This document shows positions 48,281 through 56,989 of a DNA stretch of 64,000 bases, piece after piece (the first letter of the stretch is position 1; every line of letters begins with the position of its first letter). The position numbers were made by a program, and so were the translations under genes. The stretch spans positions 1 to 64,000 of the forward strand of contig NZ_WOEZ01000018.1 in the NCBI RefSeq assembly GCF_013177735.1, written 5' to 3'. The notes below the pieces were generated by a model. The model saw only the letters and a list, made by a program, of their open reading frames with translations. It did not search any database and was not told the origin of the DNA. The stretch is from Paraburkholderia elongata. GTDB lineage: Bacteria; Pseudomonadota; Gammaproteobacteria; Burkholderiales; Burkholderiaceae.

Positions 48281-48390
48281 GAAGTGTCTCCTTGGTGACA
48301 TGCCCGGATCTGGTCGCCCAGTGTCATGACAGTTTCAGGGCGGGGACGGGCGGTGTCACCCGTGCTCCCGCGACGGCGCAACAATAGAAT

Positions 48391-49728
48391 CTACGAAACC
48401 GCTCGCGCGGGCGTGACTTCTCCGCGGTTCTCTCCGAAGCCGATGCGCGTAAATCCAGGTCGCTCGCACCAGCCCTTCATGAGAACCGTATCGCCGTCCT
48501 CCAGAAAGCTGCGCGCTTCGCCGTTGCCCAGTGCGACGGGTGTCTTTCCCGCGGCGGTAAGCTCGATCAATGCGCCGGCTTCAGCGGCCGTTGGTCCGGA
48601 GATCGTGCCGCTGCCCAGCAAATCACCGCTATTCAGGTTGCAACCGCCAACGGTGTGATGCGCAACCATCTGCGCAACGGTCCAGTACTGATGGCGGAAG
48701 CTCGTGCGCGACAGACGCGTAGCGGGGGCGTCATTTGTACGTTGCCGCTCGGACTCCAGCCATACCTCGAGATGGATGTCGATGCTGCCTTCGCTCCGGT
48801 TGGCAGGCGCGTCGAGATAGGCCAACGGTTGAGGCTCGTCGGCAGGCCGCTCCCATGCGTGACGGAACGGCGCGAGAGCGTCCATGGTGACGATCCACGG
48901 AGAGATCGTGGTGGCGAAATTCTTCGCGAGAAACGGCCCCAATGGCGTCGATTCCCACATCTGTATGTCGCGCGCGGACCAGTCGTTCAGCAGGCAAAGG
49001 CCGAACACGTGCTGTTCGGCATGCGTCACGGGAATCGGCTCACCTTGCGGGTTGCCAACGCCGATGAAGATGCCCAGTTCGAGCTCATAGTCCAACCGTG
49101 CGCACGCAGAAACATCGGGCATGCTGCGCCCCGCAGCAAGGCGTTGTCCAAGCGGCCGCCTGACCTGCTGACCCGATGTCCCGATGCTCGAGACACGTCC
49201 GTGATAGGCGATCGGCATCCACTGAAAGTTTGGCGACAGTGCGGCGTCGGGACGCAGCAGCTTGACGATGTTGCGGGCATGGTCGATCGACGTATAGAAA
49301 TCGGTGTAATCGCCGATGCGGGCGGGCAAACTGTATTCGACCAGAGCCTGCGGGACGAGACACCGACGCAGCACGTCGGTATCGGGCATCGTCGAAGCGT
49401 TTCCCGTCGGCGCTTCAAAAAGAGCGAAGATGGCTTGCCTCAGGATTCGCCATGCATCCGGGCCCATGGCGAAAAATTCGTTGAGCGCAGGTTGCGTGCA
49501 CGCGATGGCCGCCTGCATGGCGAGACCATTGAGGCAGCGTTCGCGAAGCAGGGCGGCGAGGTCGATGACCTGGTCTCCCAGCGCGATGCCTGCGCGAAAC
49601 TCCTCTGCATATCCCTTGCGGCGAAATATCGCGTAGGGAAGGTTCTGCAACGGAAAGTCACCGTGGGGCAGATTGGCGGATGCAAGCCAACTTTTGACAG
49701 CCGCATCGTGCGTGCGATCAAGGTTCAT
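48391..49728 (-). CDS. Fumarylacetoacetase
   Basis: A 445-residue full-length FAH. DYTDFYTSIDHA carries the first metal Asp and the catalytic His, LDYELELGIFIG the metal Glu pair, and LLNDWSARDIQMWE the last metal Asp; SGDLLGSGTISGP is also conserved. It cleaves fumarylacetoacetate to fumarate and acetoacetate in homogentisate/tyrosine breakdown. The start MNLDRTHDAAV overlaps the upstream CoA-transferase end by 11 bp. No homogentisate dioxygenase is in the window, so a related beta-diketone substrate is also possible. Confidence 0.88.
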   Translation of the reverse strand: MNLDRTHDAAVKSWLASANLPHGDFPLQNLPYAIFRRKGYAEEFRAGIALGDQVIDLAALLRERCLNGLAMQAAIACTQPALNEFFAMGPDAWRILRQAIFALFEAPTGNASTMPDTDVLRRCLVPQALVEYSLPARIGDYTDFYTSIDHARNIVKLLRPDAALSPNFQWMPIAYHGRVSSIGTSGQQVRRPLGQRLAAGRSMPDVSACARLDYELELGIFIGVGNPQGEPIPVTHAEQHVFGLCLLNDWSARDIQMWESTPLGPFLAKNFATTISPWIVTMDALAPFRHAWERPADEPQPLAYLDAPANRSEGSIDIHLEVWLESERQRTNDAPATRLSRTSFRHQYWTVAQMVAHHTVGGCNLNSGDLLGSGTISGPTAAEAGALIELTAAGKTPVALGNGEARSFLEDGDTVLMKGWCERPGFTRIGFGENRGEVTPARAVS

Positions 49729-50953
49729 CGAATTCACCCCGCAGACTCCGGCGGCTGAGCAGCACACGGCGTTGGCGCAGTTCCTCGATCAAAGCCGGAT
49801 CGACGTTGCGCTCCGCGAGCAGTTCGACGTTGTGTTCGCCCTGAAAAGCAGGGATGCCCGGCGGCGGCAAGGTCGCGCTACTGAAGCGCCATGGCACACC
49901 CGGCATGCGCATCGTGCCTCCCGAACGATCGTCCACGTGGACAATGGCTCCCCAGTCCTGTGCCCATTCAGATTCCGCGAGATCATTCGTGCTGCGGACC
50001 ACACCGACAGCGAGACCCGCTTCGCTCACCTGCCACTGGAGTTCTTCCAGGTCGGTGAACGTGAGTATCCACGCGCGGACTTCGCTCAGCAGGGCGGCGA
50101 GGTTCTGGCGGCGCAGAGGCGCCGTCGCAAAGCGCGGGTCGAGCAGCAGATCGGTTCGACGCATCATGGAGCAGAAGCGGACGAACATCGGCGAGTAAAT
50201 GGGACTGGCGGCGATGGTCAACTGGCGTCCGTCAGGAAGCCTGAAGATATGGGACTCAGGTGCGCTCAGCGCCGGCGGCTCGCCCTGCGTGTCGATTCCC
50301 GAAAGCTGCGCGCCAGCGCGCTCATTGACCGCGAGCATGGTCGCGGCCATCGCGACATCGACGTGCTGTCCCTCTCCGGTGCGGCTGCGATGCTGGATCG
50401 CGGCGAGCACCGCAATTGCGGCATGCAGGCCGGTGTAGACGTCCGCATGGCTGCAGGCATCGTTCTTGAGTTCAGAGAGCGAGTCGCCGTAGTGCTGCTG
50501 CAGAATGTCGGTAAGGCCGGTTTCCGCCTGCACCGTCGGGGCAAACGCGGGCCGGTTGCGCCAGGGCCCGGTCTGTCCGTAACCGCTGATGGAAACGTAG
50601 ACGACGCCCGGATTAAACTCGCGAACCTGTTCGTAGCCAAGGCCGAAGCGGGTGAGCGTGCCGGGGCGGAAATTCTCAACGATGACGTCTGCGTCGCGGC
50701 ACATGTCAGTCGCGATTTCGCGTGCCTCAGGCCAGTTCAGATCGAGACTGAGGTTGCGCTTACCTGCATTCTGCTGCGCATAGTAAACCGACATCCCGTC
50801 TATGTGAGGCACGCCTCCGCGACCCGAGTCGCCGCCGGGCGGTTCGATCTTTGTCACGTCGGCGCCCAGATCGCGCAGTGTTTTGGTACAAAGCGGGCCC
50901 GCGAGTACGCGTGTGAAGTCGATAACTTTCAGCCCGTTGAGTGGCGAGTTCAT
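49718..50953 (-). CDS. CaiB/BaiF family III CoA-transferase
   Basis: A 411-residue CoA-transferase. GLKVIDFTRVLAGPLCTKTL, KIEPPGGDSGRG, NAGKRNLSLDLNWPEARE and VYVSISGYGQTGPW are the hallmarks; VDVAMAATMLAVNE lies where the catalytic Asp is expected. The ATG at 50953 gives the standard family start and is preceded by a GGGGA site. It is coupled to the fumarylacetoacetase gene and 2 bp after the enoyl-CoA hydratase. Confidence 0.9.
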   Translation of the reverse strand: MNSPLNGLKVIDFTRVLAGPLCTKTLRDLGADVTKIEPPGGDSGRGGVPHIDGMSVYYAQQNAGKRNLSLDLNWPEAREIATDMCRDADVIVENFRPGTLTRFGLGYEQVREFNPGVVYVSISGYGQTGPWRNRPAFAPTVQAETGLTDILQQHYGDSLSELKNDACSHADVYTGLHAAIAVLAAIQHRSRTGEGQHVDVAMAATMLAVNERAGAQLSGIDTQGEPPALSAPESHIFRLPDGRQLTIAASPIYSPMFVRFCSMMRRTDLLLDPRFATAPLRRQNLAALLSEVRAWILTFTDLEELQWQVSEAGLAVGVVRSTNDLAESEWAQDWGAIVHVDDRSGGTMRMPGVPWRFSSATLPPPGIPAFQGEHNVELLAERNVDPALIEELRQRRVLLSRRSLRGEFDEP

Positions 50954-50955
50954 GG

Positions 50956-51720
50956 TCAGTTCCCCTCGAATACTGCGGAGCCGGGACCGGTCTTCGCGAA
51001 GGCTTGCAGACCGCGCTTCTGGTCGGCGCTTGCCCACATTGTGTTGTTCACCTCGGTCTGCTGTGCATCGGCGCCTTCGATGCCACGGCGCGCCGAAAGA
51101 TTCGCCAGTTTCTTGATACCGCCCAGGGCGACCGTGGGGCCGGCCGCAAGCTGGCGGGCCCATGACATTGATACGTTCGGCAATTCGGCCTCAGCCGTGA
51201 CGAGGTTGACGACGCCCCATCGCTCGAGCGCTGCGGGATCGTGGCGCCGGCCGAACATCGCCATTTCCTTGGCGCGCGCCACACCCACCCGCTGCACGAC
51301 TCGCTGGACACCACCGAGTAGCGGCAACAGGCCCAGAGATGCTTCTGCCATGCCGAAGAAAGCCGTGTCGGCCGCCACGATCATGTCGCAGGTCAATGCC
51401 AGTTCGAAGCCGCCACCCAGCGCGCCGCCATGCACGGCCGCTACAACAGGGATGCGGACGTTCTCGAGGGAATCAAGCAGCGCCTCGAGGTTAGCCTGAT
51501 CGCGGCGCCGGCCGCCCGATGCGAAAGCCGTCACATCCGCGCCCGCGCAGAAGTGGCGCATGCCGCTACGCAGGAGAATCGACCGGCACCCTTCCTCGAC
51601 GGCTCTGCCGTACGAGGCGAGCAGTTCCTGCATAAAGATATCGTCGATCAGGTTGTGCGGCGGCTTTGCCAAAGTGACGACGCCGACGGCGCCGTCTTTT
51701 TCAAAGAGAACGATGCTCAT
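50956..51720 (-). CDS. Enoyl-CoA hydratase/isomerase family protein
   Basis: A 254-residue crotonase-fold protein. SGMRHFCAGADVTAF and VHGGALGGGFELALTCDMIV form the CoA and oxyanion site; FGMAEASLGLLPLLGGVQRV holds the position of the hydratase Glu. It is the first gene of the minus-strand cluster and probably hydrates the enoyl-CoA made after CoA transfer. Confidence 0.88.
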   Translation of the reverse strand: MSIVLFEKDGAVGVVTLAKPPHNLIDDIFMQELLASYGRAVEEGCRSILLRSGMRHFCAGADVTAFASGGRRRDQANLEALLDSLENVRIPVVAAVHGGALGGGFELALTCDMIVAADTAFFGMAEASLGLLPLLGGVQRVVQRVGVARAKEMAMFGRRHDPAALERWGVVNLVTAEAELPNVSMSWARQLAAGPTVALGGIKKLANLSARRGIEGADAQQTEVNNTMWASADQKRGLQAFAKTGPGSAVFEGN

Positions 51721-52188
51721 GTCCTATCCTGCGTGTTAGTCCGGCGAGTTGCCGGATGAATTGTTTACCGAGACAGCAAAAAACATAGGAATGCGAAATA
51801 CAAACGGCTTATCGTCCCGGAAAAAGCGAGAATGATCGGGGTGTTGGACGAATGCCCGTTTGGCTGCGTTGGTTTTCCGTCCGTCAACGATCTGGATTTC
51901 GCACCCCGCGACTCCTCTGCGCTAAAGCAGCTCGTGGCGGGTGCCATGCGAGTTCATGGCAGTAATGCTAACACTGATAACTTCAATTCAAATCAGGGTT
52001 TTCCCAGGTGCCTGGCTTGACCGCTGTCCGATGAGCATGTGCGTCGGCATATCGAACCTGGCGAGTCGCTACTTCTTCCCACTGGGTTCATCCGATCGGG
52101 TTTCAACTTGAATCTCCCTGAGAGTGGCGATTGTGCGGCCAGACGGGTGGCCTTCGATATTGGGTGCGCTGCCATGGGAGGCGCACAG
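51721..52188. other. Gene-free spacer upstream of the enoyl-CoA hydratase
   Basis: About 470 bases between the hydratase start and the porin end. Short open frames exist on both strands (for example 51832-52020 +) but have no recognisable motif, ribosome site or codon character. It probably contains the promoter for the hydratase/CoA-transferase operon near 51730-51830. No repeat or RNA gene was seen. Confidence 0.4.
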
Positions 52189-53268
52189 CTAGAACGAATG
52201 CCGGATGCCTACTGTGGCCCCCATCGTCGTGCCGTGCGTGCCGAATAGCGCGCCGTTGACGGAAAGGCCCGTGTTCATCCCGCCGTGATTATTAGCGGAG
52301 GCGACCTGCGCATAGAACGTGGTCCTCTTCGAAAGGAAATAGCTCGCCCCCAGCGCGGCCAGAAGCGAATGATTGGCGGTGTTGTTGCGGTCGCTGGTCA
52401 CCCACACGCCGCCGTCGAGATCGAGTGTCGGCGTCACGTACCAGGCCAGGCCGCCGCCGTAGACGTTGTTGTTGAAAGAGCCGGCGACCCTGTAGTTGAC
52501 GAACGATGCCTTTGCCGTAAGCGAGCCGAACTTGAGCGCGGCGCCAATCGTGCGGCCTTCGGCTGAGAGGTTGGACGGGGTTGGCGTCGGGTTTGCGCTG
52601 CCGCTGTTGCCGTCGAAGATTGCCGCATTGATCATCAGGCCGGCGTATTCGTATTTGACGCTGGCGGAATACTGGCGACCCGCCTGAAAATTACCGGGGT
52701 TTCCGCCGAACGAGTACAAAAGGCTGGCCTGCAGACCCCATAGCTCTGGGCTCGTGTAAGACACCGAACTCGCGCTAAAAATACTCGTGCCAAGAAAATT
52801 GTCGACGAGATTGACGCCGCCGCTGCCGAAAAAGGACATGTGACGCGGGTCGGACGCGTATAGGGCGAGGAAGAACGGCGAGAACTGAAGGCCGGCCTTC
52901 ACTTCGCCGTATTGACTATCCAGTGAAACCCACGCTTCACAACCGAAGAGATTGCCGTTGCAGTGAGCGAGTTCCCCGTTAGCGATGCTGAAGCCGCTTT
53001 CGAGCTTGAATTTCGCCTTCAGTCCGCCGCCGAGATCTTCGGTCCCCAGGATCCCAAAATGCGAATACGACGAACCGCCGTCGATCATCGAAAACTGCTT
53101 TCCGGCGTTGCCACCCGTGGTGGCGTTGAGCGTTTTGTTTGTATAAAGCAGACCACCGTCAATCAGGCCGAACAGCGTGACATTGCTTTGCGCGTGGGCC
53201 GAACCACAGATAAGCAGCCCTGCCGCGCAACCGGCGAGGTGCAATGCGCACCTCGATCTTTGCAACAT
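52189..53268 (-). CDS. Outer-membrane porin, OmpC-like (Burkholderiales type)
   Basis: A 359-residue porin precursor with a signal peptide ending SAHAQ, then SNVTLFGLIDGGLLYTNK. SHFGILGTEDLGGGLKAKFK, YGEVKAGLQFSPFF and the C-terminal GATVGIRHSF identify it. GGAGA lies 6 bases before the ATG at 53268. The FGRQ motif usual after strand 5 is replaced by AGLQF, so it is the most divergent of the three porins here. Confidence 0.9.
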   Translation of the reverse strand: MLQRSRCALHLAGCAAGLLICGSAHAQSNVTLFGLIDGGLLYTNKTLNATTGGNAGKQFSMIDGGSSYSHFGILGTEDLGGGLKAKFKLESGFSIANGELAHCNGNLFGCEAWVSLDSQYGEVKAGLQFSPFFLALYASDPRHMSFFGSGGVNLVDNFLGTSIFSASSVSYTSPELWGLQASLLYSFGGNPGNFQAGRQYSASVKYEYAGLMINAAIFDGNSGSANPTPTPSNLSAEGRTIGAALKFGSLTAKASFVNYRVAGSFNNNVYGGGLAWYVTPTLDLDGGVWVTSDRNNTANHSLLAALGASYFLSKRTTFYAQVASANNHGGMNTGLSVNGALFGTHGTTMGATVGIRHSF

Positions 53269-53583
53269 TGGTATCTCCTCAGGCGACGTCGCCAATGTGA
53301 TGGTTCCGCAACACAGCGTCTGGGAACTGGATTGAAGTCTCGCGAATATAATGGACTCCTGATTATCGTGATGAATTCATTGCAAATCGTTGCTGTTGAC
53401 TACCACCGGTCTGTCGGTTTTCGCTCTTGTAGTTTCGCCGCGAACGCTACTACGTGATTCTTGACGTTACGTCGGTGGTCCGCGAAAGGTCTTGCCACCG
53501 ATCGAGTTCCGCACGCATTGCTTCAAGCTTGGCGGGCGATCACCTCCGTCGGGTCGAGGTGCAAGGGCAGCATAGTCAGTTAT

Positions 53584-53707
53584 GCACACGTGTTCAACGC
53601 GGGGTAAACCTGGGGGCAGATTTTGTATGGCTTCGACCAGCTGTATCGCATGTTGTATTGGCTATGTGCGCGTAACACGAGGTAAACCCTAAATTGCACA
53701 CGTGTGC
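53584..53707. promoter_or_regulatory. Paired palindromes GCACACGTGTGC with flanking GGTAAACC repeats
   Basis: GCACACGTGTTC (53584-53595) and the perfect 12-bp palindrome GCACACGTGTGC (53696-53707) stand 112 bp apart between the divergent porin and deacetylase genes. GGTAAACC occurs at 53603 and again at 53681. The layout suggests a dimeric regulator binding twice, perhaps with looping. The 53296-53726 spacer otherwise has no gene. Confidence 0.5.
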
Positions 53708-53726
53708 CTCATGTCCTAAGCTGGAG

Positions 53727-54629
53727 ATGTCAAAAGTAGCCGTCCGGTCGTTGACTGGACTGGCGCAGAACCAATCGACGTTACCGGCAGGGCAAATGAA
53801 CGAAACCGAACGTGAAGCGTGGTTGCCGCGAGGCAAGCGGGTCTCGGTGTGTGTCACTCTGGATAACCTGGGTGAGGCGTGCGACATCAACATGGGCCGC
53901 TGGCCGGTCAACGCTCCCATCGGGCAACACTACACGGCTACGCGGGTGTTGCCGCGCGTGCTGACCGAACTCGATGGCGTGCCGTTCACGTACTTCATCG
54001 AAGCGGTAAACGTCTGCCGATACCCCGAGCAACTGCGAGCGTTGCGCGACGCCGATCACGAAGTCGCGCTGCATAGCTGGGGTCATGAAAACTGGGGGCG
54101 CCTCTCGATGGACGAACGGCGCTCGAATCTCGCGAAGAGTGTTGCGGCGTTCCGGTCGATTGGCGTGGAGGTCACCGGTTTTCGGCCGCCCGGTGGTGCG
54201 ATGGATGCTGGCTCGTTCGAACTGCTGCGAGAGAGCGGCTTCACCTACTGCTCGCCGGTCTCCGACGACCGCCGCGTCCGCACGGAGCACGGCCTGACCG
54301 TCCTGCCGTTTGCCTGGCGGCACGTCGACGCTTACCTGATCGACCCCGATCTGGCAGCGTTTCGAATGTCAAACGGTGACCCCAGTGCCCCTGCGAACGC
54401 GGTCGAATGGTCGAGTGTAGTGAACGGCGCCGTCGACGAGGCGCTGCGCGACGGCCTGCATCTCACCGTGATCTTCCACCCCTATGTTTTCGGCGCGAAT
54501 GAGAGTCTGTGGGAAATCTTCACCGCGTTCGTGCGCAGGCTGAGGGCGCGCGACGACGTATGGTTCGCTTCCTGCCGCGAGGTTGCAGAGCGTCGAAGTT
54601 GCATTGGCGCTGCATCACCGCCCGCGTGA
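53727..54629 (+). CDS. Polysaccharide-deacetylase-fold hydrolase (third copy)
   Basis: A CE4-type protein of 300 residues from ATG 53727; ATG 53796 (MNETEREAWLPRGKR) is equally possible because homology begins after it. VCVTLDNLGEACDIN, HEVALHSWGHENW with the HSWGH metal pair, and VTGFRPPGGAMDAGSFELL are conserved. HDDVWFA-like RDDVWFASCREVAER matches the two proteins at 23853 and 24851, so all three belong to one small-molecule amidohydrolase branch. It is followed by a VOC-family gene. Confidence 0.8.
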   Translation: MSKVAVRSLTGLAQNQSTLPAGQMNETEREAWLPRGKRVSVCVTLDNLGEACDINMGRWPVNAPIGQHYTATRVLPRVLTELDGVPFTYFIEAVNVCRYPEQLRALRDADHEVALHSWGHENWGRLSMDERRSNLAKSVAAFRSIGVEVTGFRPPGGAMDAGSFELLRESGFTYCSPVSDDRRVRTEHGLTVLPFAWRHVDAYLIDPDLAAFRMSNGDPSAPANAVEWSSVVNGAVDEALRDGLHLTVIFHPYVFGANESLWEIFTAFVRRLRARDDVWFASCREVAERRSCIGAASPPA

Positions 54630-54692
54630 TCCGCCGGTTCGATTTGAGTTAACCCCGAGGGTCGTTTCTAACCTTATTGAAGGAGACCGAGT

Positions 54693-55280
54693 ATGTCCCA
54701 TCATGATGAAAATGTTTTCGCAGCGGTAGGCGATTCCGCAGTCGATCTCCAGCAAAAGCAGCGCGCGATCGAGCGCCGCGCCAGAAGCCGCGTGCGCGGA
54801 CTTAATCACCATGCCTATTACTCCGCCGATGCGGCCACGACGCGCCATTTCTACGAAGACATTCTCGAAATGCCGATGACCATCGCGCTACGCATTCCGG
54901 AAGAGGTGTTCACTGGCAGGGCCGCCCCGTATTGCCACTTTTTCTTCGAAATGGGCGATGGCAGCAGCATCGCGTTCTTCGACTATCCGGACGTCTTCGA
55001 CGGCAAGCCGCCATTCGAGGTGTCGACCGTCTATCACCACCACATCGCCATCAACGTAGATTCCGACGAATCGATCGAGTACTTCCGCCAGAGGCTCGAG
55101 AAGGAAGGCTACCCGTCCACGTTCGTCGATCACGGCGCATTCCATTCCCTCTATGTGCGTGATCCAAACGGAATGAATCTGGAGCTGTGCTATTCGCCGC
55201 CCGAAACAGAGGATTTCTTCCTGCGCGCAGAAAGAGTGGCGCGCGACGAACTGGACAAGTGGGCCGCGAAGCGAGGTTAG
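54693..55280 (+). CDS. VOC-family (glyoxalase/extradiol dioxygenase superfamily) protein
   Basis: A 195-residue protein. RVRGLNHHAYYSADAATTRH begins the first beta-alpha-beta-beta-beta module, HHHIAINVDSDESIEYF the second, and PNGMNLELCYSPP supplies the last metal Glu. The His-His-Glu set suggests a bound divalent metal. AAGGAGA lies 7 bases before the ATG. It follows the third deacetylase by 63 bp in an apparent operon. The reaction is unknown. Confidence 0.82.
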   Translation: MSHHDENVFAAVGDSAVDLQQKQRAIERRARSRVRGLNHHAYYSADAATTRHFYEDILEMPMTIALRIPEEVFTGRAAPYCHFFFEMGDGSSIAFFDYPDVFDGKPPFEVSTVYHHHIAINVDSDESIEYFRQRLEKEGYPSTFVDHGAFHSLYVRDPNGMNLELCYSPPETEDFFLRAERVARDELDKWAAKRG

Positions 55281-55495
55281 TACTGGCAGAAATGGCTTCG
55301 CGGTCCGGGCGCACGAGGCGCTTGCGGACTGCCATAGCAACCGCGCCAATACATTGGCCATGGGCAAATGAAATTCACTGCGGCGCCTGAATGAATGCGC
55401 GCTCAAACGCCCCCGATAGGGGGCCGTCGAGCCGCGCAGGGTCAGCGTGGGCATGACAGAGATTTTGGTGTGAGCTGTCAAAATGCCAGCACATG

Positions 55496-56098
55496 CTAGG
55501 CAAGCAACAACAAGGCATCAGTGAGCGAGAGCACCGTCGTGCGCGAATCGAACGCGGTTGAAAAAAGATGATCGTGCACGATCTGATCCGGGTCGTAGCA
55601 GCAATCCTTGACCGTGAATAAACGGAAGTCCGCATCGCTCGCGTACGCAACCGACGACAGCACGACACCGGTCGACGCTATGCCGACCATGAGCAGCGTA
55701 TCGATACCCTGTGCGGAAAGCCGCGACTGCAGCTCGGTACTAAAGAACACGCTAGCACGATGCGCGATGATGAGCGGTTCAGTGGCCTGCTGGCCGAGCT
55801 CCGGCGCGATCTTGTCGTCGACGAAGAGACCAAGTTGCTTGATTCCCTGCCCGTTCCTGTTCAAAGGATTGACTTCCGGATAGCCCGGACTAAAGTGGAT
55901 CTTGGCGAAATAGACGTTAACACTTTTGGCCCGTGCAGCATCACACAGCTTGCGCGTATTGGCGAGCAAAGTGGGCGCGACCGATGGAAATAACCCCAGT
56001 ATGTCAGTCTGATAATGCATGACCACCAGAGCGGTTTGCGCTGGAACGATCGCTGGAATCTGCATGTTCACGCTTTGCGCCGCGGCGGCGCTTCCCAT
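55496..56098 (-). CDS. Isochorismatase-fold (cysteine hydrolase family) protein lacking the Asp-Lys-Cys triad
   Basis: A protein of 200 residues from ATG 56098; ATG 56065 is also possible. ALVVMHYQTDILG matches the strand that normally reads VIDMQNDF, with His in place of the catalytic Asp. IIAHRASVFFSTEL replaces the Lys-containing loop. MVGIASTGVVLSSVAYASDAD matches the cysteine loop, with Val (about residue 145) at the Cys position. A subgroup with this GVVLS pattern is widespread, so it may have another activity. It converges on the VOC gene. Confidence 0.75.
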   Translation of the reverse strand: MGSAAAAQSVNMQIPAIVPAQTALVVMHYQTDILGLFPSVAPTLLANTRKLCDAARAKSVNVYFAKIHFSPGYPEVNPLNRNGQGIKQLGLFVDDKIAPELGQQATEPLIIAHRASVFFSTELQSRLSAQGIDTLLMVGIASTGVVLSSVAYASDADFRLFTVKDCCYDPDQIVHDHLFSTAFDSRTTVLSLTDALLLLA

Positions 56099-56362
56099 GC
56101 CCTGTTGATGATCTGCCGGATCGACGGCCCCACATTCAATGCGTGGCGACATAAGGGCTACGCTATAAAGAGAGATGCCCGACTCTACCATGACCATCAT
56201 GAAGCGAACGTCCAAGGAACGAAGCATGGTGGCCTTAGCCGATTCAGCCAACGACGAGTCAGACTTCCGCCACTTACCAACGGGCTGTTGTGCGCTCCCG
56301 AGACCCGTCGCTAGCGCCCTGTTATTCTTTTGCTAAATGTGAACGGTATCCGGAGGCACTCC

Positions 56363-56746
56363 ATGCAGAAAGAAAAAATACTTGAAGCTCTGAATGCGCA
56401 CTGGCAGGCGTCGGCGGCCGGCGATCTCGACGCAGAACACGACATTTACGATGACGATGCCATCTGTGACTATCCCCAATCAGGTGAACGAATCCTCGGG
56501 CGAATAAATTTGCAGGCACTGCGGAGTCATCATCCAGATAAGCCATCAGGTTTCGATGTTAGGCGAATTCAGGGAGAAGGTAATCTCTGGATCACCGAAT
56601 ACACCATCACCTATAACGGGCGAGCAGCGTACACGGTAAGCATTATGGAGCTCTGCAACGGCAAAGTTGTTCACGAGACCCAGTATTTTTCGGATCCCTT
56701 CCAGGCGCCGGATTGGCGGAGTCGATGGGTTCGGAAGACCATGTGA
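56363..56746 (+). CDS. SnoaL-like (NTF2-fold) protein
   Basis: A 127-residue protein. KILEALNAHWQASAAGDLDA then HDIYDDDAICDYPQSGERI and GRINLQALRSHHP follow the SnoaL/ketosteroid-isomerase-like pattern, ending in HETQYFSDPFQAPDWRS. CGGAGG is 6 bases before the ATG at 56363. Such proteins act as isomerases, hydratases or unknown binding proteins. It stands alone between convergent and divergent neighbours. Confidence 0.82.
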   Translation: MQKEKILEALNAHWQASAAGDLDAEHDIYDDDAICDYPQSGERILGRINLQALRSHHPDKPSGFDVRRIQGEGNLWITEYTITYNGRAAYTVSIMELCNGKVVHETQYFSDPFQAPDWRSRWVRKTM

Positions 56747-56916
56747 CGCGCCGTTGGGGCGTGATAGGGCCGATAGAACGACTATCCCTCGCAGAGCCGG
56801 CGAGGGGCGGGCCGAGTACGGAGACGAGTCATGTCCAAACCTTGGACCTCGCGAAGCTCGCCGCATGCTCCCCACTTCCGTGGTCAGCTTATGTGCGACT
56901 GTTAACGTATCCGGCG

Positions 56917-56940
56917 ACTAGGCTCAAAACTGAGCCTAGT
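56917..56940. terminator. Perfect 10-bp stem-loop between convergent genes (possible bidirectional terminator)
   Basis: ACTAGGCTCA (56917-56926), loop AAAC, TGAGCCTAGT (56931-56940). It lies between the end of the SnoaL-like gene (+) and the end of the polyamine-binding gene (-), where a terminator is expected. No long T run follows on either strand, so function is inferred from symmetry and place. Confidence 0.5.
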
Positions 56941-56989
56941 TGTGGTCCAAAGGCCCTTTGCCGGAGAATTTCCGGGAAGCAGAGCGCGG

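Noticed and set aside
49673..51499. A 608-codon open frame on the plus strand
   Set aside because: It lies antisense to the CoA-transferase and hydratase genes, has no family motif and is rich in Arg/Ala as expected for a GC-rich shadow frame.
51832..52020. A 62-codon frame in the spacer before the porin
   Set aside because: No recognisable family, no ribosome site and overlapping short frames on the other strand of equal quality.
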